Shown piece after piece: positions 1-15,389 of a DNA stretch of 60,000 nucleotides. The notes under the pieces are model-generated. The model worked only from the letters and a program-made list of their open reading frames with translations, did no database searches and had not been told where the DNA came from. Positions within the stretch are counted from its first letter, which is position 1. The number at the start of each line of letters is the position of its first letter. Position numbers and translations under genes: made by a program. Location of the stretch: the NCBI GenBank assembly GCA_014529385.2, contig CM043959.1, positions 10,754,809 through 10,814,808 on the forward strand, written 5' to 3'. The DNA is from Adiantum capillus-veneris (taxonomy: Eukaryota; Streptophyta; Polypodiopsida; Polypodiales; Pteridaceae).

Positions 1-1016
<1,016 letters not shown>

Positions 1017-1129
1017 CCCACCCATTCCCAGGCACCTTATCCTATGAGGAAGTAGACCCCATAGAATAGGGGCCTACCACCTTAAGAAGTGTTTGTATTA
1101 ATTCGCAACCAGCTATGCTGATGTTAGAT

Positions 1130-3111
1130 TTATTCTGATTTAAGCAGACTAATCAGATTATGTAAGTCAAACTTGAGGTAGGTCCAATTGTGTTTTTCTA
1201 AGGAGTTGCAGATGCATGCAACAAGGTCTTTTTTTGTAAACCCGTTTTTAATGAACTTGGCAATCAAAGCTTCAATCTCTTCATATGCTTTAAAACAGTC
1301 GGAAGAGGCATACATTATAAGAAAAAGCATTCCAAGACAAGTGTGTAGAGAATTTTTGTATGTTCTATTGCACTTTTCCTTCGTAAACTCAGAGGACACA
1401 AGTTTGAGATTATCTCTTGTCCAAAAAAAAATTGTATAAAATTTTCCCAAAAAAGGGGGAGTCAAAGTAAACTCAATATTCAAGAAGTGTGTTCTAGAAA
1501 CTATCCATTTATCCTGCCATAGTACTCTTTCGCAGAATGTAGGTTCAATACTTAAGGAAGGTGGATAAATATCTTTAAGAGTAATCTCAAATATGGGGTT
1601 GTTGATGCTACATAGGTCATCCATAGACCTGAATGAATGTGCAAAATGCACGAGTAATGAGTTACTTCCGGGGTTATTTAAAATTTTCCGGAGCCATTGA
1701 TATTCGAAGTAACAGAGGTAAAGGTTACACATAACCGTAGAGCATGCAAACCCCATTGGGATTCCTAGAGTTTGTTTGTAGCAGGTATTTCCTAATTGGA
1801 TACAGCTATTATTTAGTAGCCAAAGGATATACTTATAAAGATCTTCTTCTTTAAAGCTCAATGGTGCAGATTTGTTCAATTTTTTTACCCATCCTTTATT
1901 CGCTTTTTGTGAGATGCATGTATACCCAAGTTCCTTTCTGTGGGCAAAGGCAATCTTTATAGGACACGATAAGGTATAAATAAGTCCTAATGGCCCATCT
2001 AACGGGATATTTTCATAGCATTGAGTTATGTCTGCCGTGAAGATAGAGAAAATATTAATGCTTTCTGGGAGGTTGATAAACACCTCAGCCCCGCGTTTTT
2101 TATGACCCAGAAGGACAATAGTCTATATTTCTGAATCTCTTTATATCTCTGTGTTTGATGGCACATATATTTTTTTATTTCTAGTAGGACCAATTTAAGC
2201 AGTGGGTGATATCATTTGTAACACAAGAGAACAGTCAATTTGAAGCGTCAGAAATCCATCTAAATTTATGCTTATGATTTTTATATGTTGGGAAGAGTAC
2301 AGGAATTTTTAGAGATTCAGGACTATAGCCGAGTCCTGATAATTCCTTGTTCAATGCTGTAGCTACATATAGCGGAGAGTTATCAAGTTTACTAAAGTCA
2401 TTACTATTAAGTCTTGAACTGGCTGCCTCAAAGGCCAATTTTTTACATATAACGAATGCAGTGTTTGACGCTTTATCTAGGCCAATAATGAGCCATTTCT
2501 TTTTAATATCATAGATAGAGGTCTTCATTTTTGGCGTAAGCTACGTAGTATCAGTGCTTAGCCATACTTGTGGCAAAAGACTAATCTTTTTCCAAAAAAT
2601 TCTTTTGAGAGTTGATGTAAGTTGGAAGTGAACTTCCTCCTCCAGTTGGAGTTTTAAGTCCAAGTCGGCCAGGCATTCAAGTAGTGCAGATAAGGCACTT
2701 TGAGGATTTAGCGGAAAGGGAGGAATATGATTCAAGCCATTACTCAATAGACTCCTTACTTGAGGATCCGAAACTATTTCTAAGTTAGATGTACAAACAT
2801 GTAAACCAAATTCAGTGAAGTTTTTACAGAATTTTTTAAAAAGATGACAAGAGCAGATAGGTATCTCATTATTATGGAGAAACGTAGTGGAATAAAAAAG
2901 ATTCTTAATAGGCGGCGAGTATTTCCAACCAATCATCACATCCCTTAGTAATAAATTTGACCCAAAAATATGTCCAAAACTTTCTGCAAAGATAGCTTGG
3001 GGAGTAAAGAAATCCAAAATTTTGCTTGTAAACAAGCAATGTGTGCTTACTACACACTTCTTCCTTTGGAGGTAGGTATCGTCTTCCGCAAGCAATCCAT
3101 CGATCCTGCAT
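1130..3111 (-). pseudogene. Penelope-like element reverse transcriptase, frameshifted
   Basis: Three ORFs in series (3111/3095-2541, 2528-2235, 2083-1130) form one broken protein. In order one sees a CxC motif (ICSCHLF), then LLSNGLNHIP, then GLDKASNTAFVIC with KNHKHKFRW (fingers), then FTADITQCYENIP (motif A), GIPMGFACS followed by NLYL (motif B) and FRSMDDL (the catalytic DD pair). A palm/thumb tail with HFLNIEF follows. This order is typical of PLE RTs, the relatives of telomerase RT. A CxC linker is reported for the N-terminal-endonuclease clade (Naiad/Chlamys). I see no GIY-YIG endonuclease at either end: the frame stops at 1130 and the (CA)n array follows about 110 bp later. Breaks occur near 2530-2540 and 2084-2234. 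The catalytic aspartates are intact. Confidence 0.8.
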
Positions 3112-3112
3112 A

Positions 3113-4724
3113 TTACATATCCAAAAGGTTTCTGACTGGTAGGTTTCTACCTCTACCTCTCACAAAACTTCTACCTTTACCTCTTCCCAACACAGAATCA
3201 CTCGAAGAGGGGGTTAGGAAAGAGGTGTAAGATGTCGCCGAAGAGACAAGAGTATTAGGACGTTTGGAAACTTGAGATTCATCTTCTTCAATATTCGGTT
3301 TAATTTGTCTAACTATACTTTTGATACCTTTAAAGCCACCATAAGTGGTACGCAAAGTCCCACATCCATCAGATCCAAGCTCTTCAAGGGTGTCACGCAT
3401 AATTGCTCTATACTGAATAAAGCAATTTGAGCTAAGACCAGATCTTTTGCTTGACCACCAAGCCAAGAACAAAAGAGGGAAAGGTGAAATTCTTCTGCTT
3501 TATCCGGGAAGATACTAGGTAGATTGTTGAGGGCATACCAAATAGCATGGTCAAACCAAATAATGCTTGACTCGCAAGAGGGTTTGGGGTCCAAGAATCT
3601 GCAAGCACACTTAAGGTAAGGCCTGAACGCATTCCACACTGTCTCGATGTAGTAATCAGCATTGCTTTTGCTAAAGGTCATTACGCCTTTATTCCTTGCA
3701 TATAGCCTATATTCGAACTACATTTTTTGTCATCGAGGAAACTCGTATTGAAAGGAGCTTTAATCAGATCCCCTTTGTCCAAGAGCTGGATCCCTTTTAG
3801 AACTTTAAGTTTACATTCCTCAATAGTAGCAGGGGCCAAGTTGGCAAGGAAGACCCGGGTTTCCATGGATATGGGTGCAAGAAATTCTTTATTTGGAAAC
3901 AACCACAACCTATGCTCGACTCCCAAGGATTCTACCTCAACTTGTCGGGATGGTAAAAAAGGAAAGGCCCTCGAGACTTTCGATACCATGTCCAAAAGCA
4001 AGGCTTCACTGAGTGAACAAACGTCTTTTTGAAATTCCTTTACAGCTTCTAAAGCAGCTGTATCTCTACAGAAGAGACTATTCGAAGGAGGGACAATAGG
4101 CGTAGGGGGAGCAGTAACAAAGATAGGACTAAGCCCACAAAATTTTCTAAGAAGATTTGACAGTTCTGAACCTTTGGAAGAAAAAGACGCTAAGTCTTCA
4201 ATGTGTGCTTTGGAAAGTCCAGCCAGATTTGAAGTAAATTCCATCAAAAGGTTGATACCATCCGATTTATTTTTTACAATTAAGAAGAGCTAGTACTTTA
4301 ACCCATAGGTCAAATGAAATCAGTTGGACAAGAGATAGACTAGACTCCTTCGAAGCATCATAAATTGGGGTAGAAGCTTCTCTATCTTGTATACATTTTT
4401 GTACAAGAAGCGAGGCTAGGGAAAGGGGTTCCACAGGAAGAGCCAATCCTTGGGAAAGGGGAACAATCTGCAAAATTATCATTAGCTAGAATTCCATAGT
4501 CTCAGAGTATAGACCCGAAGATCTAATCCACAATGTTACATTTTTTGAATTTTACAGCCCTATGAAGATAAGGCCTAGTCCTATGAGAGATACAAGGGAA
4601 GGTCTTTTCTATTTCTTTAGCCAGACGTAATTTCTCTGAAATCAGAGCTCTTTTTTCAGGGTCAGAGCATACTTTCATTATTGCAGTGAGCTTTCCCACG
4701 ACCTGGTCAACATAAGTAATATAT
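3113..4724 (-). pseudogene. ORF1 (gag-like) upstream of the PLE RT, broken
   Basis: ORFs at 4724-4526, 4482-4267, 4247-3681, 3681-3313 and 3472-3113 follow one another on the RT strand in different frames. They read as one broken protein of roughly 500 residues. The C-terminal part is basic and Arg/Gly-rich (GRGKGRSFVRGRGRNLP), as in nucleic-acid-binding gag-like proteins. It ends just before the RT coding sequence begins. I recognise no conserved domain elsewhere, and no zinc knuckle or GIY-YIG motif. Its position and strand suggest it is the first ORF of the same element. An unrelated older insertion cannot be excluded. Confidence 0.45.
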
Positions 4725-7700
4725 TATGTAAATGATAGTATTTTAAAGTAAAGTAAGAAGCATGAATATAAAGTGGAATGGTAGTGCTATCAACCTTTTC
4801 ACCAGTCAGGTAAAGAAAACCACAGAGACAGTGTGATAGCACCCCTGCCTATTAGAGTATAAACTTTATACTATCATAGGCAAAAGTTTCTAGATTCATT
4901 GTCTGAGAGAGAAAAACTGTTAAGTCAATCCCTCTTTTGCGTTTATTATGTGTGTAGCAGTTCTAAATATATAAAATTATACGCAAACGAACACTATCTA
5001 TTCACAGACAACGATTCTAGAAAAGTACAGTGGCTTTGCACAGTAATTTATTTACAGTTCAAAATAAATTATGTACAAGGTAATGAAGATAACAAAATAC
5101 AGCTCAAGTATCCTTAAGCCCAAAGTCTGGAAAATCTTGTATCACACTACGAGATCCACCATTTGTTAAGAACTGGACGTTTTAATTAAGGAAGGTAGCC
5201 CTCAGCTACACCCATAGCCACAAGAAAACAGTTCAATAGCACGTGACTGTACGCAGGTGATGTTGGGCATCCCAGTTGTTATCCATGTCACCATAAAAAA
5301 AACATAGTTCTTAACTTTAAATATATGATTTTTTTAAAAAAATAAAATGGTAAGAACGAAGATCCTTGGCTTCTCAGCCAATCTGATACAGACGGTACCC
5401 AACCCCATAGAGCAGCCATAAATTCTCTTTTATTTTTTTCAAACATCGTAATATTAACAATCTTTAAAAAAAATCAAGTGGTAAAACAAATTTCCAGAAC
5501 TTCATCCTTAACAAGATTATTCCATTTGAAAAAATACCCACTACCTTGTCTATCAACAACATTTGTAATAGAGCCTCATCTTCGGGACTTATTTTATAAT
5601 CGGGCTGAGATATCCCCCAAAATAATTTTAGTTTTAACCACTTATTACCTAGAGGAGATACCCCTTCTTTAGAGAAAAATCATAACATTATTCCCAAAGT
5701 TCCTTATTTTTATGTTATGTCATTCCTACTGCTGCCATATGCCAGCTAACAAATGTATACTACAATATGTTGGACCACTTAGTCATAGTGAGCCAACTTA
5801 GACTCGGTCCAAAAAAAAAAAATTACCAATCTCAGGTTATGCCCAGCCAGAGGGAACTGTATGCCATGCTCAACATCATATCATGCATTCCTTCCTATCA
5901 ACTATCACAAGTTAGGGTAGTAACACTGAAGTAATCTGTAAATTCAGAGTATCCTTTTAGTTAAATCCAAAAAAAAACCTTTGCTATAAAAAACATCAGA
6001 TTTAACCAGCCTGGATCCACTTAAGGTCACTATATGTTTTACCTTGTGGTATCGAGATCAAACTTACTAGTAAGATGTTAGGTAAGGCCAAGTGCCTATA
6101 TACTTTAAATGAGAAAAAGAAGCCAGCAGAAGAAGTTAAGAAGGATTTGAGAAGCCAAGGCTCGACCGAACATCTGCTATCAGAAATATGTTACCTCTTT
6201 GAACTAAGTGATAGGAACCTACCTCTATGACAATGCTGAAAAAACCAGTTAAAACTTGCATTTTATTTAACCTTAGTCCGATATGTGAAGTCAGCATCAA
6301 GGGCACCATACTAGAAGCCGGTACACAGAATAACCTTTTTAGCCGCTTCAGTACACTAGGCTACCGGAAAACAAAGTTGAGTTTTTTTTTTTTTTTTAAC
6401 ACATTTAATCTTATAGTCGGGCATGCGAAACCTATCATACCCTGTTGTAAAGTAATATGCCTGGCCACTATTTCCAAAAAAACACTTTCGAATGACCTCT
6501 ATTTCCTCTCAAGTAGTTTTTTTTTTTTTTAAATAGGCACCAGATTTTAGTAACAGATTCAATTCGGAGTAAGTCCTTTTTTCCGAAATTACCTCAGCAA
6601 AGTCACCAAACTAATCCAACCACTTACAACTATCTCATTCTTTTAGTGTAAGACATGTTATTTTCAGATCTGCAGTACACCATTCATGAGTACATTACCC
6701 TTTTGAGTAACAATATTACCCGAGTCAACACTATATACCCTTCATGTCCTTTATCCTCATTTTTATGCAGTCAAAGGATAAGACATACACCTGACAATCA
6801 GCTTTTTTCCAAAAATATATATATAGGACATACAAAAAAACCAGTTAGACAGTCTCCCCTCTTTTTAAATTTTATTTCCATCAAACATTACTCAGTAGAT
6901 ACTGGTTTATTTTAACGCATTCTTCATGCCAAGAAGAGCCATGTTTCGGAGCCAGTCTCCCAGTACTTTTACATAGCAAAAACACATCTTTAGTCGAAGC
7001 AAAACCCCATTCCATAAACTTTTCTCCCTATGAATTTTTTTTAAGAACAGTCATCAGAGCAAGAAAAAGACGTCTACCTACCTGGTTTTTTTTAAACAAA
7101 GTATCAGAATAGAAAAATCTTGTTAACCTGAAGATTAGGAGGTAATTCTTAGTTTAACTTGAGCCATCCACGCTTCTTCTCTTACCAGTAAGAGTCAGAT
7201 TCCAGAGCTAGGTTGTTTATTTTATGAAAACAAACACCATCAGTCAAACGGATAACACATGCCAGACTCTAGAGATAATTTCAGCTTGTCACAAGAAAAA
7301 GGTCAGTATCCAACAGCAAATCAAAAAATATCTTTTAATTTATTCCAAGTTTCTTCATTCCAAAATTCGATACCTGTAATCTGAGTCTACTCAGTCTGAG
7401 GTCAGCTCATGTAAATAACTGTACTCCGACTCCTTAGTATGTACAGCAGACATAAGTTTCTGACATTATAAGCACACTATTTTTTGCTTATTTATTTTTT
7501 AGAACTTTGTGAATCTCTGGCTCTATGTAAAGACCAGTGAGACATACATCAACTAGTTGATCAAACCCAGCTTATCATTACATTTTCCACTGCAGCCCGC
7601 TCTATAAACATGCCTTTAGACATGCTCACGTCATTTTATTCCATATCCGACAATGTCAGACTAAACCCCTCAAGAAACGATATAAAAAACCAGATTTTTC

Positions 7701-8616
7701 TTTCCCCATCCATTGATTTCACGGACCATACACATTAGTTAAAGCAAAACCATAACTTGCATTGATGACAAGGCAAGCCAATCGTATATATCTCCTCATA
7801 CACCATTCACATGAAAGCTCAGTATCCGGAGATAATTTAACAAGTTTTTTTAAGAAATTTCCAGAAAACAGTCTCAGCAAAGCTACATAGTGTATAAAGA
7901 AATTCCTTAGAGCAAGGCAGAAAATTTCTGTTAACCTGAAGATTAGGAAACGATGACGCCTCCACACTTGCTTTCTCCGATTTTTTCGACATGTTTGAGC
8001 CACAGCCACCAGTAGATGAATACGTAAAGTTTTTGAAATAACACACGCAGGAAAATGATAACAGAGACGCAGCTATGTGAGTATGATAACTCACCTTAGA
8101 AGTCAAGTTTAAATAGTTGATGCTCCTCTGCAGCAGACGCGATAGTTGAGTTGGACCGGTTAAGCCCCCAATCGAGGACGTCAGTCCAGGCACGTACATC
8201 AGTATCCCCCATAGCTTATGGCCCGGAGGCAAAATCCAGAGGTTTAGAAGGTAAGATTCCACAATATCAGCCCTACTGCTCAAGAAAACATTGCGGGGAA
8301 GTCTGTCATCGCCGCTCTTTCCAAAAAACCCTACGCGGTGGCGTGCAGAGAATGCAAGAAGGACCATAAGCCACGCTTACAGAAATTTAAGGATTTGTAC
8401 TGAGGCCAAGTAATGTGAAGCCAAGTCGGACAGTCACCTCTACAATGGTATAGCATATATTCCCATACAAAGCCCGGTTTTTATTCACTAGACGTGATTA
8501 AATACGGTGTCGGGTATACACACCCCAGTAGGTATTTTTTATCTGCTATCCTAGCATGACCTTAGAAGTAAGTGGTTTTCACCAATTTATTTGTAAAGCC
8601 TGGTCAGACAGACTTA
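4725..8616. other. Long AT-rich stretch inside the repeat-bounded unit
   Basis: I find no recognisable coding region here. The sequence has many A and T runs of 8-14 bases. Short open frames lie on both strands (for example 8367-7837 minus), without family resemblance. On the RT strand this would be the 5' leader or introns of the element. Near 8251 an AAGGTAAGA resembles a splice donor on the plus strand. A short plus-strand frame at about 8272-8389 has a Cys/Lys-rich end (CRECKKDHKP). Confidence 0.5.
7094..8010 (-). repeat. Diverged duplicated modules around a shared splice-donor-like motif
   Basis: The 20-base stretch centred on cctgaagattagga occurs near 7129 and again near 7931, about 800 bp apart. 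Weaker similarity extends downstream. On the RT strand both copies read CTAATCTTCAG followed by GTTAAC, which resembles an exon end and a 5' splice site. Confidence 0.4.
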
Positions 8617-9593
<977 letters not shown>

Positions 9594-9790
9594 GAACAAT
9601 CATCGTGCATCAACTGAGCCGGTTAGCGCGAGTGGAGATGGCGATCTTTAGAGACCCTGAGGCCGGGTAAGCAAGAGGCGAGCGAAGTGCATCCACGGCT
9701 TTGTAGAGCACAGTATGTAAGGCTATCACAAAGAATGTGGTGCTATAACAGAGAACGTGGTGCTTTTTAATAGGATGAGCATGCTTAGCC

Positions 9791-10094
9791 AGGGATGAAA
9801 ACCGCTTTTGATTAGGTTCACAAAAAGAAGATAGGGAGAGACACTGAGGTCCCAATTTTAATTCCTCTTTGCAAGTCTTGTGGAGGGTGTGTGTGCGTGT
9901 GTGGATGCATGTGCATGGGAAGTAAATGATCATTTACTTCCCAGGGATAAAAAACGCGTTTGATAAGGTTCACAAAAAGAAGATAGGGAGAGACATTGAG
10001 GTCCCATTTTTTATTCCTCTTTGCGAGTCTTGTGGAGGGTGTGTGTACGTGTGTGGATGCATGCACATGGGAAGTAAATGATCATTTGTTCTTA
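9791..10094. repeat. Two-copy tandem repeat, 152-bp period, with 26-bp palindrome
   Basis: Units start at 9791 and 9943 and differ at a few positions. The first unit ends in a perfect 26-bp palindrome at 9917-9942 (gggaagtaaatga and its complement). The second ends in a decayed version at 10069 on. No coding function seen. The GC-richer segment 9600-9780 to the left is unassigned. Confidence 0.9.
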
Positions 10095-10313
10095 TCTGCC
10101 AAGTGCCAAACAAGGCCTTAGACAGCTAGAACCACATGGAAGGTAGGTGGCGTACTTACACCGGAATCACTTCATGGAGAGTTCCAACATTTTTTGGTTA
10201 GTGGGACAAGGGTCATAGGCCGTGTTTGTCATAGATTTCCTTCCAAGGGAAGGCGTGAAAGACTTAGCTATAGTTGGCTAAGGGCAAGTGGAGTGATTGT
10301 CTAGTCTATAAGC

Positions 10314-10565
<252 letters not shown>

Positions 10566-10791
10566 GAGATTGAGTGAGGTCCATGAGAGAGAAAGAAGGA
10601 GTGGATCCTCAACTATGAAGGGTTCAGCGAGGAAAAGAATTTGAAATCTACTTGCCAGATTCCAAAACAGTGCTCGTTGGAAAATGCTCGCCAAAAAATA
10701 TTCCTTGTTTGCTTGTTTCATTTAGATGGGGCATTTGAAGGTTCTCTTTAATCATTCTCTTGTGTCTCTATGCACTCTATTTCACCTTACA

Positions 10792-10793
<2 letters not shown>

Positions 10794-10843
<50 letters not shown>
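10794..10843. repeat. (CT)n microsatellite
   Basis: About 25 uninterrupted CT units. Confidence 0.97.
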
Positions 10844-10845
<2 letters not shown>

Positions 10846-13800
10846 TTTCCCGCAATGTGGTGTACACATATATTCACCCTTCACTCGATCATTTTTTTTA
10901 GTACTCTTTCATTCATACACATTTATGGGTAGCCCTAATCTCACTAGGTACCTCTGGATGCAATTTAGCTCATGGCTTAAACTCCATGCTAAATTGAGCA
11001 TTGAGAACTCTTTCCTTAGTTATCACTTCCATAACTCTGATGTATATCGGAATTGTTTAAAAGTATAGATTGTATAATTCTTACATGGACCTTTGGGGAG
11101 GGGTTTTCTCACTTGATATCAGAGACAAAGGTTATAGGAGTAACCTAAAGCTTAATACTAATCATGTTAGTTATGCATCATGCACATATTCATGAATGTT
11201 GTTTGGAAAGAATGTTTTATTCATGAGTGTTTATAAATGACATTGATTGGTGTTACTTTTTTTAGTTTTCTTCTTGTGCAACTTCAATGAAATTGGGTTA
11301 CAATGAACTAATTGGAGTATTAAATAGCAATATTAAGGGTTTTTAATGCTTGTTCTATAGTTAGAAATGGCTTTTAAGGTGACTTTTGAATGCTTTAGTG
11401 AGGCAAGTGAATTTTTGGCCATGGTGTTCAACAATATGGCAACACGATTACCAAGGGAGGAAAGAAAACTCTTCTACCTTGAGATCAGGACCAAAGTTTG
11501 CTTAGTGCCAAGGACCAAGGCTTGTTGGAAGAGCGTTGACCATAGTTACTTTATTTGTCAATCAAGAAACTTTTCATAAGTTATTTATCTATATAGGTGA
11601 TAGCCCAAAGGATTAATTTGCTAACCTAAGACTACTCCAACTCAGAATGTGGCTAGGCCTCGGATGTATTATTATCTATGTACTAACCTAAGACTATTCC
11701 AACTTAGAATCTAGCTAGGTTAGGGAATATGCACTACTACCTAGTAGGGCTGCTGAAGTTTCCAAGAAATTTGAAGCACTTGCCACCGATGTAGGGAAGA
11801 AAATAAGACATATTTAGGGATTTAAGAAAAAATACACAATTTTGGGACAATTTTTTGTGAACCAAGTTCTTGAGTGGTGGTTTCATTTTCCTAGTTTGTG
11901 ATATTTTCAAACATTGGTGTCAAGTTCTAGAGTGGAGTTTGCATTGTGCTAAACTGACTTATTATCAACCATTGGTTTACTCAACTTTACTAGGTTGCAT
12001 TGTTGTCAGTGGTTGGTTGTCGAATTCTACTAACTCGCAGAAGTTACATTGTGCTAGGAATTAGGAGTATACAGAGAACTCAAAAAAAGTTGATGTTTAG
12101 ATGATGATCAAGAGTATACAAAGAAATGAGAAACGTTGATTTCCAAATTGTAAAGTGAACATAGCTTTGCCTTGTTCTAGAAGTAGAAGTAGAATTTGAA
12201 GAAACTTGGAGGGCCTTAGATGGTTAATTGTGGGGGCTACCATGTTCAATGTCACAACTTGTTTGAAATCTTGGTCTAGTTGTCCTGTAAAACTCAATTT
12301 TGGAATGTGTTAGTTTGTGATAAAAAAAGAATTGCTATTTTATGTCTCACAATGAAAGAATAGGGGCTTTTTTTTCTTTAAGCTCCCAAGGAATGATTAT
12401 TCTACAAGAAAAAATGCTAAAACTTGAGTTTTAGTCAAGGTGAAACATTAAAACTTGAGTTAGCTAGAACACTCAATACAAGATCAAACAACCCAAAACC
12501 CAAAAGCAAGTTTCATGTACAAATTGACAAAAGGTAGCAGACCGTGTACGTAGGAAAGAGGGTACTTTCTCTCACATTTTTCCATATAGTGCTCAACATT
12601 AGGAGCTTCTTAGGAGAAACCATACAGTAGCTATGTGAGTCCAAGGGGTCATTGGTCCCCCATCAACTCCTCGGAGGTTAAATACCCCAATAGCACCTAG
12701 TTAGATATGTGATTCCTCCCACACAAAAGCTCATGGTGTTGAGGTATGTCACAATATGGGAAATAATATGAGAATTTGTTCAAAAGTTTATATGAACATC
12801 ACTAGGAATTTGGGAACGATCTCAAAACTATAAATGGAGGAATCAAAGTTGATGATAAGCTAAAAAGACTTTCCTAGTACCTTTTGTGAATACTATAGTA
12901 CCTAGCTAGGTATGTAGTACCCCCATGCAAAATCTCATGATGTTGAGGTATGCCACAAATGAGGAAGTAATATAAAAACTTGCTCAAAAATTCCTATATA
13001 CATCACTAGAAACTTATGAATGCTATCACACCTTAAAGTGGAACTAATCAAATCAGAGTTGATGTGCTAAAAACCTTTCCCATTACTTTTTGTGACAATT
13101 AATAGTAGCATGTCATGTTCAATCTAGTTTTATGCTCAAGGAATCACCCACCACAAAAATTCCATACTAAAATTTTGTTGTAGATTACAAGATCAAACAA
13201 CCCAAAATTCCAAAATGGAGCTTTGTGAGCAAATTTACAAGACATGTAGGAACTCAATTGATTCTTTATTGTAGAAACAATTACACACCACTCTTTTTGT
13301 GGAGTTTTTGCATGGTAAAAAGCATGGCTAATATTGTTTAGCCAACCCTATATATGTAAGTGGTTTTTCAATCAATAATATAGTGTGTCCTTTTTTGGTT
13401 ATTAATTGCAATCTTGTCCTCTCCCTCTCTCTGTCATTCTACTCTCCCTCCCACCATGACTAAGCAAAGGTTTCACCCTCCATAGTTTTCACTGCACCTA
13501 ACATCCGGCATGGACAAAATCGTGTATGTTATTAGGGCTCTATTTTTAGTAGGTCAATTTTGATATCTAATACAATTTATAGCTTTTCCTAAGGGAGATC
13601 TATCCTCTCCTATTCTTAGAACTCCAAATACTTGCATAAACAAAGAAATTTGTAAAAATAGCAAGAAGTTGGCCATGCCAATAACACAAAAAATGTATGT
13701 ATGGGAGACTTACATTGATCTGAAGAGCTTTCACTTGTGATTGTTATGAAAACAACAAATCAAGACCATAGAGAACTCAGTTTTATTATCCAAGAACTTA

Positions 13801-13930
13801 GGACAATTTACAAAAGGTGGCCTTTATACTTTTCCATTGGTCCAAATTTGGTCCTCTGTCCAATATGACTCAAAAAAACTAGCAAACTAGTTGTATTGGG
13901 TAATTAAGTTACATGCTAAAATCCATCAGT
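10844..13930. other. Non-coding, AT-rich, with decayed repeats
   Basis: No recognisable gene. It contains a two-copy 62-bp tandem repeat (units from 11621 and 11683). The phrase gatcaaacaacccaaaa occurs at about 12482 and 13192. A segment at 13340-13400 with a TATATA run might be LTR-derived, but I could not define its ends. Confidence 0.5.
12695..13104. repeat. Two-copy diverged tandem repeat, 205-bp period
   Basis: Units begin at about 12695 and 12900. Shared landmarks in the same order are acctag.ta.gtatgt, ctcatg.tgttgaggtatg, acatcacta and ctaaaa..cctttcc. Divergence is considerable, so the duplication is old. Confidence 0.75.
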
Positions 13931-13931
13931 A

Positions 13932-14495
13932 TTGATCTACTCAATAAAGGCAATTAGCATTGATCTACTTAATAAAGGCTCACAATCCCAAAAAAATTTA
14001 GTTACAGTTGTGAATCCCACTTTAGTCACATGTGATCCTGCTTTAGTGGTATCTTTTAGCTTAGCTACTAACAAACAACTTCCACCACTGAAAAGAGGCA
14101 ACAAAGTGTCATAAATGTCCGAAGAGCTTACAATACCGTCTCTAGTACATGACAGTAAGGGCTGAACAGAATCTTCCACAAACACTACATCCCGTGAAAC
14201 CAGAATACGCTTTTTTGCGGATGATATAACCCGTAACCTTTGCTTTCAGCACTATAACCAACAAAAATAATTTGACAGCCTTATTATCCAATTTTCTGCG
14301 TTGTGTTTGTGGCACCAAAGCATATACCAAACAGCCAAAAACACGCATGTGCTCAATAGAAGGCTTTCTATCATGCCATGCTTCATATGGAGTAATAGAC
14401 TGCAAAGATTTCATAGGACACCTGTTAAGTACATAAGTGGCACACATGATGGCCTCAAGCCAAAAAGAATGCGGCAAGGCTTGACTTCTGACCAT
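13932..14495 (-). pseudogene. Copia-1 integrase C-terminal part and linker to RT
   Basis: The frame 14495-14142 reads through SFWLEAI, TYVLNRCP, TPYEAWHDRKP and HMRVFGCLVYALVP, the conserved C-terminal integrase module of Ty1/copia polyproteins. Another frame continues with FVGYSAESKGYGLY and VFVEDSVQPLLS (14185-13937). The sequence then stops resembling copia. No RT or RNase H follows, so the element is 3'-truncated at about 13930. A short direct repeat with attgatctact lies at the break. Confidence 0.85.
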
Positions 14496-14498
14496 ACA

Positions 14499-15380
14499 TC
14501 ATGCCATCTCCGTCAATGACCTGTTTTTCCTGTCAGCAACACCATTTTGCTGAGGTGTATAAGGCACTGTACATTGGTGTGTTATCATTAAATTCATGAG
14601 ACATATACTCCCCCCCTCGATCGGAACGAAGGGTGCCCATAGTACATTCAGGACATTTTCAGCCATAGCTAGAAATTTTTTGAAGCACATAAAAACTTCG
14701 GACTTCGCTTTAAGCGGAAATACCCATGCATACCTGGAGTAATCATCAATGAAAGTCACGAAGTAAAGGTAATTGCCCAAGGACGGAGTTTGCATGGGCC
14801 CACAAACATCACTATGCACAAGCTGCAACCTGCATGTGGCCCGAATTGAACCATCCTTTGGAAACTTAGAATGCTGCATCTTACCCAAAATACAACCTTC
14901 ACAAACATGTTTCACAGGTGCTTCAAGAGGCGGCAAAGAAGCAACCATATTAGATTTCTGCAAACGCAGCAAACTAGCAAAATTCAAATGACCGAAATGT
15001 GCATGCCAAAGTTTTGCATCTGAAATAGCCCTTGAATCTACAACAGCATTTGCAAAATTTTGTCCACACTTGTCATACAAAGTGACCTTATACAGCCCAC
15101 GGAACAAAAGGCCAGATGCAACAATTTCATCACCAAAACTGAGATCATGAACTGTACATCTGTTATCCACAAATTTCACTACAAGTCCAAGTCTAGCAAG
15201 TGCGGATACAGACGAGAGATTCTTCTTGATCCCATATACATAAAGTGCATCAACAAGTGTGAAGGAACTACCATTTGCAGCAGTAAGCACAACCTTTCCA
15301 ACTCCCTGAACCGGATAAGAGGCATGGTTGGCACAAGTGACTGAATTCCTATGAGGGACAGACTCGAGAGAGGTAAACAA
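14499..15380 (-). pseudogene. Copia-1 GAG-pre-integrase and integrase core
   Basis: The zinc-binding module is visible (LWHAHFGHLN followed by CEGCILGK), then the integrase core HSDVCGPMQ and FIDDYSRYAWVFPLK, and finally YTPQQNGVADRKNRS. In the family the last motif normally reads GVAERKNR with the catalytic Glu, and here it is Asp. The segment around the second catalytic Asp is scrambled by a compensated frameshift (14590-14650). A stop separates it from the next ORF, and a TAA separates it from the protease. Confidence 0.9.
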
Positions 15381-15389
15381 TTCACGATT

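Noticed and set aside
5478-6915. Plus-strand ORFs at 5478, 6227 and 6655
   Set aside because: AT-rich, low complexity with poly-Phe/Leu/Ser runs, no start context and no resemblance to a family.
11811-11820. TTTAGGG-like motif as a sign of telomeric insertion of the PLE
   Set aside because: A single copy, not tandem, and not next to the element.
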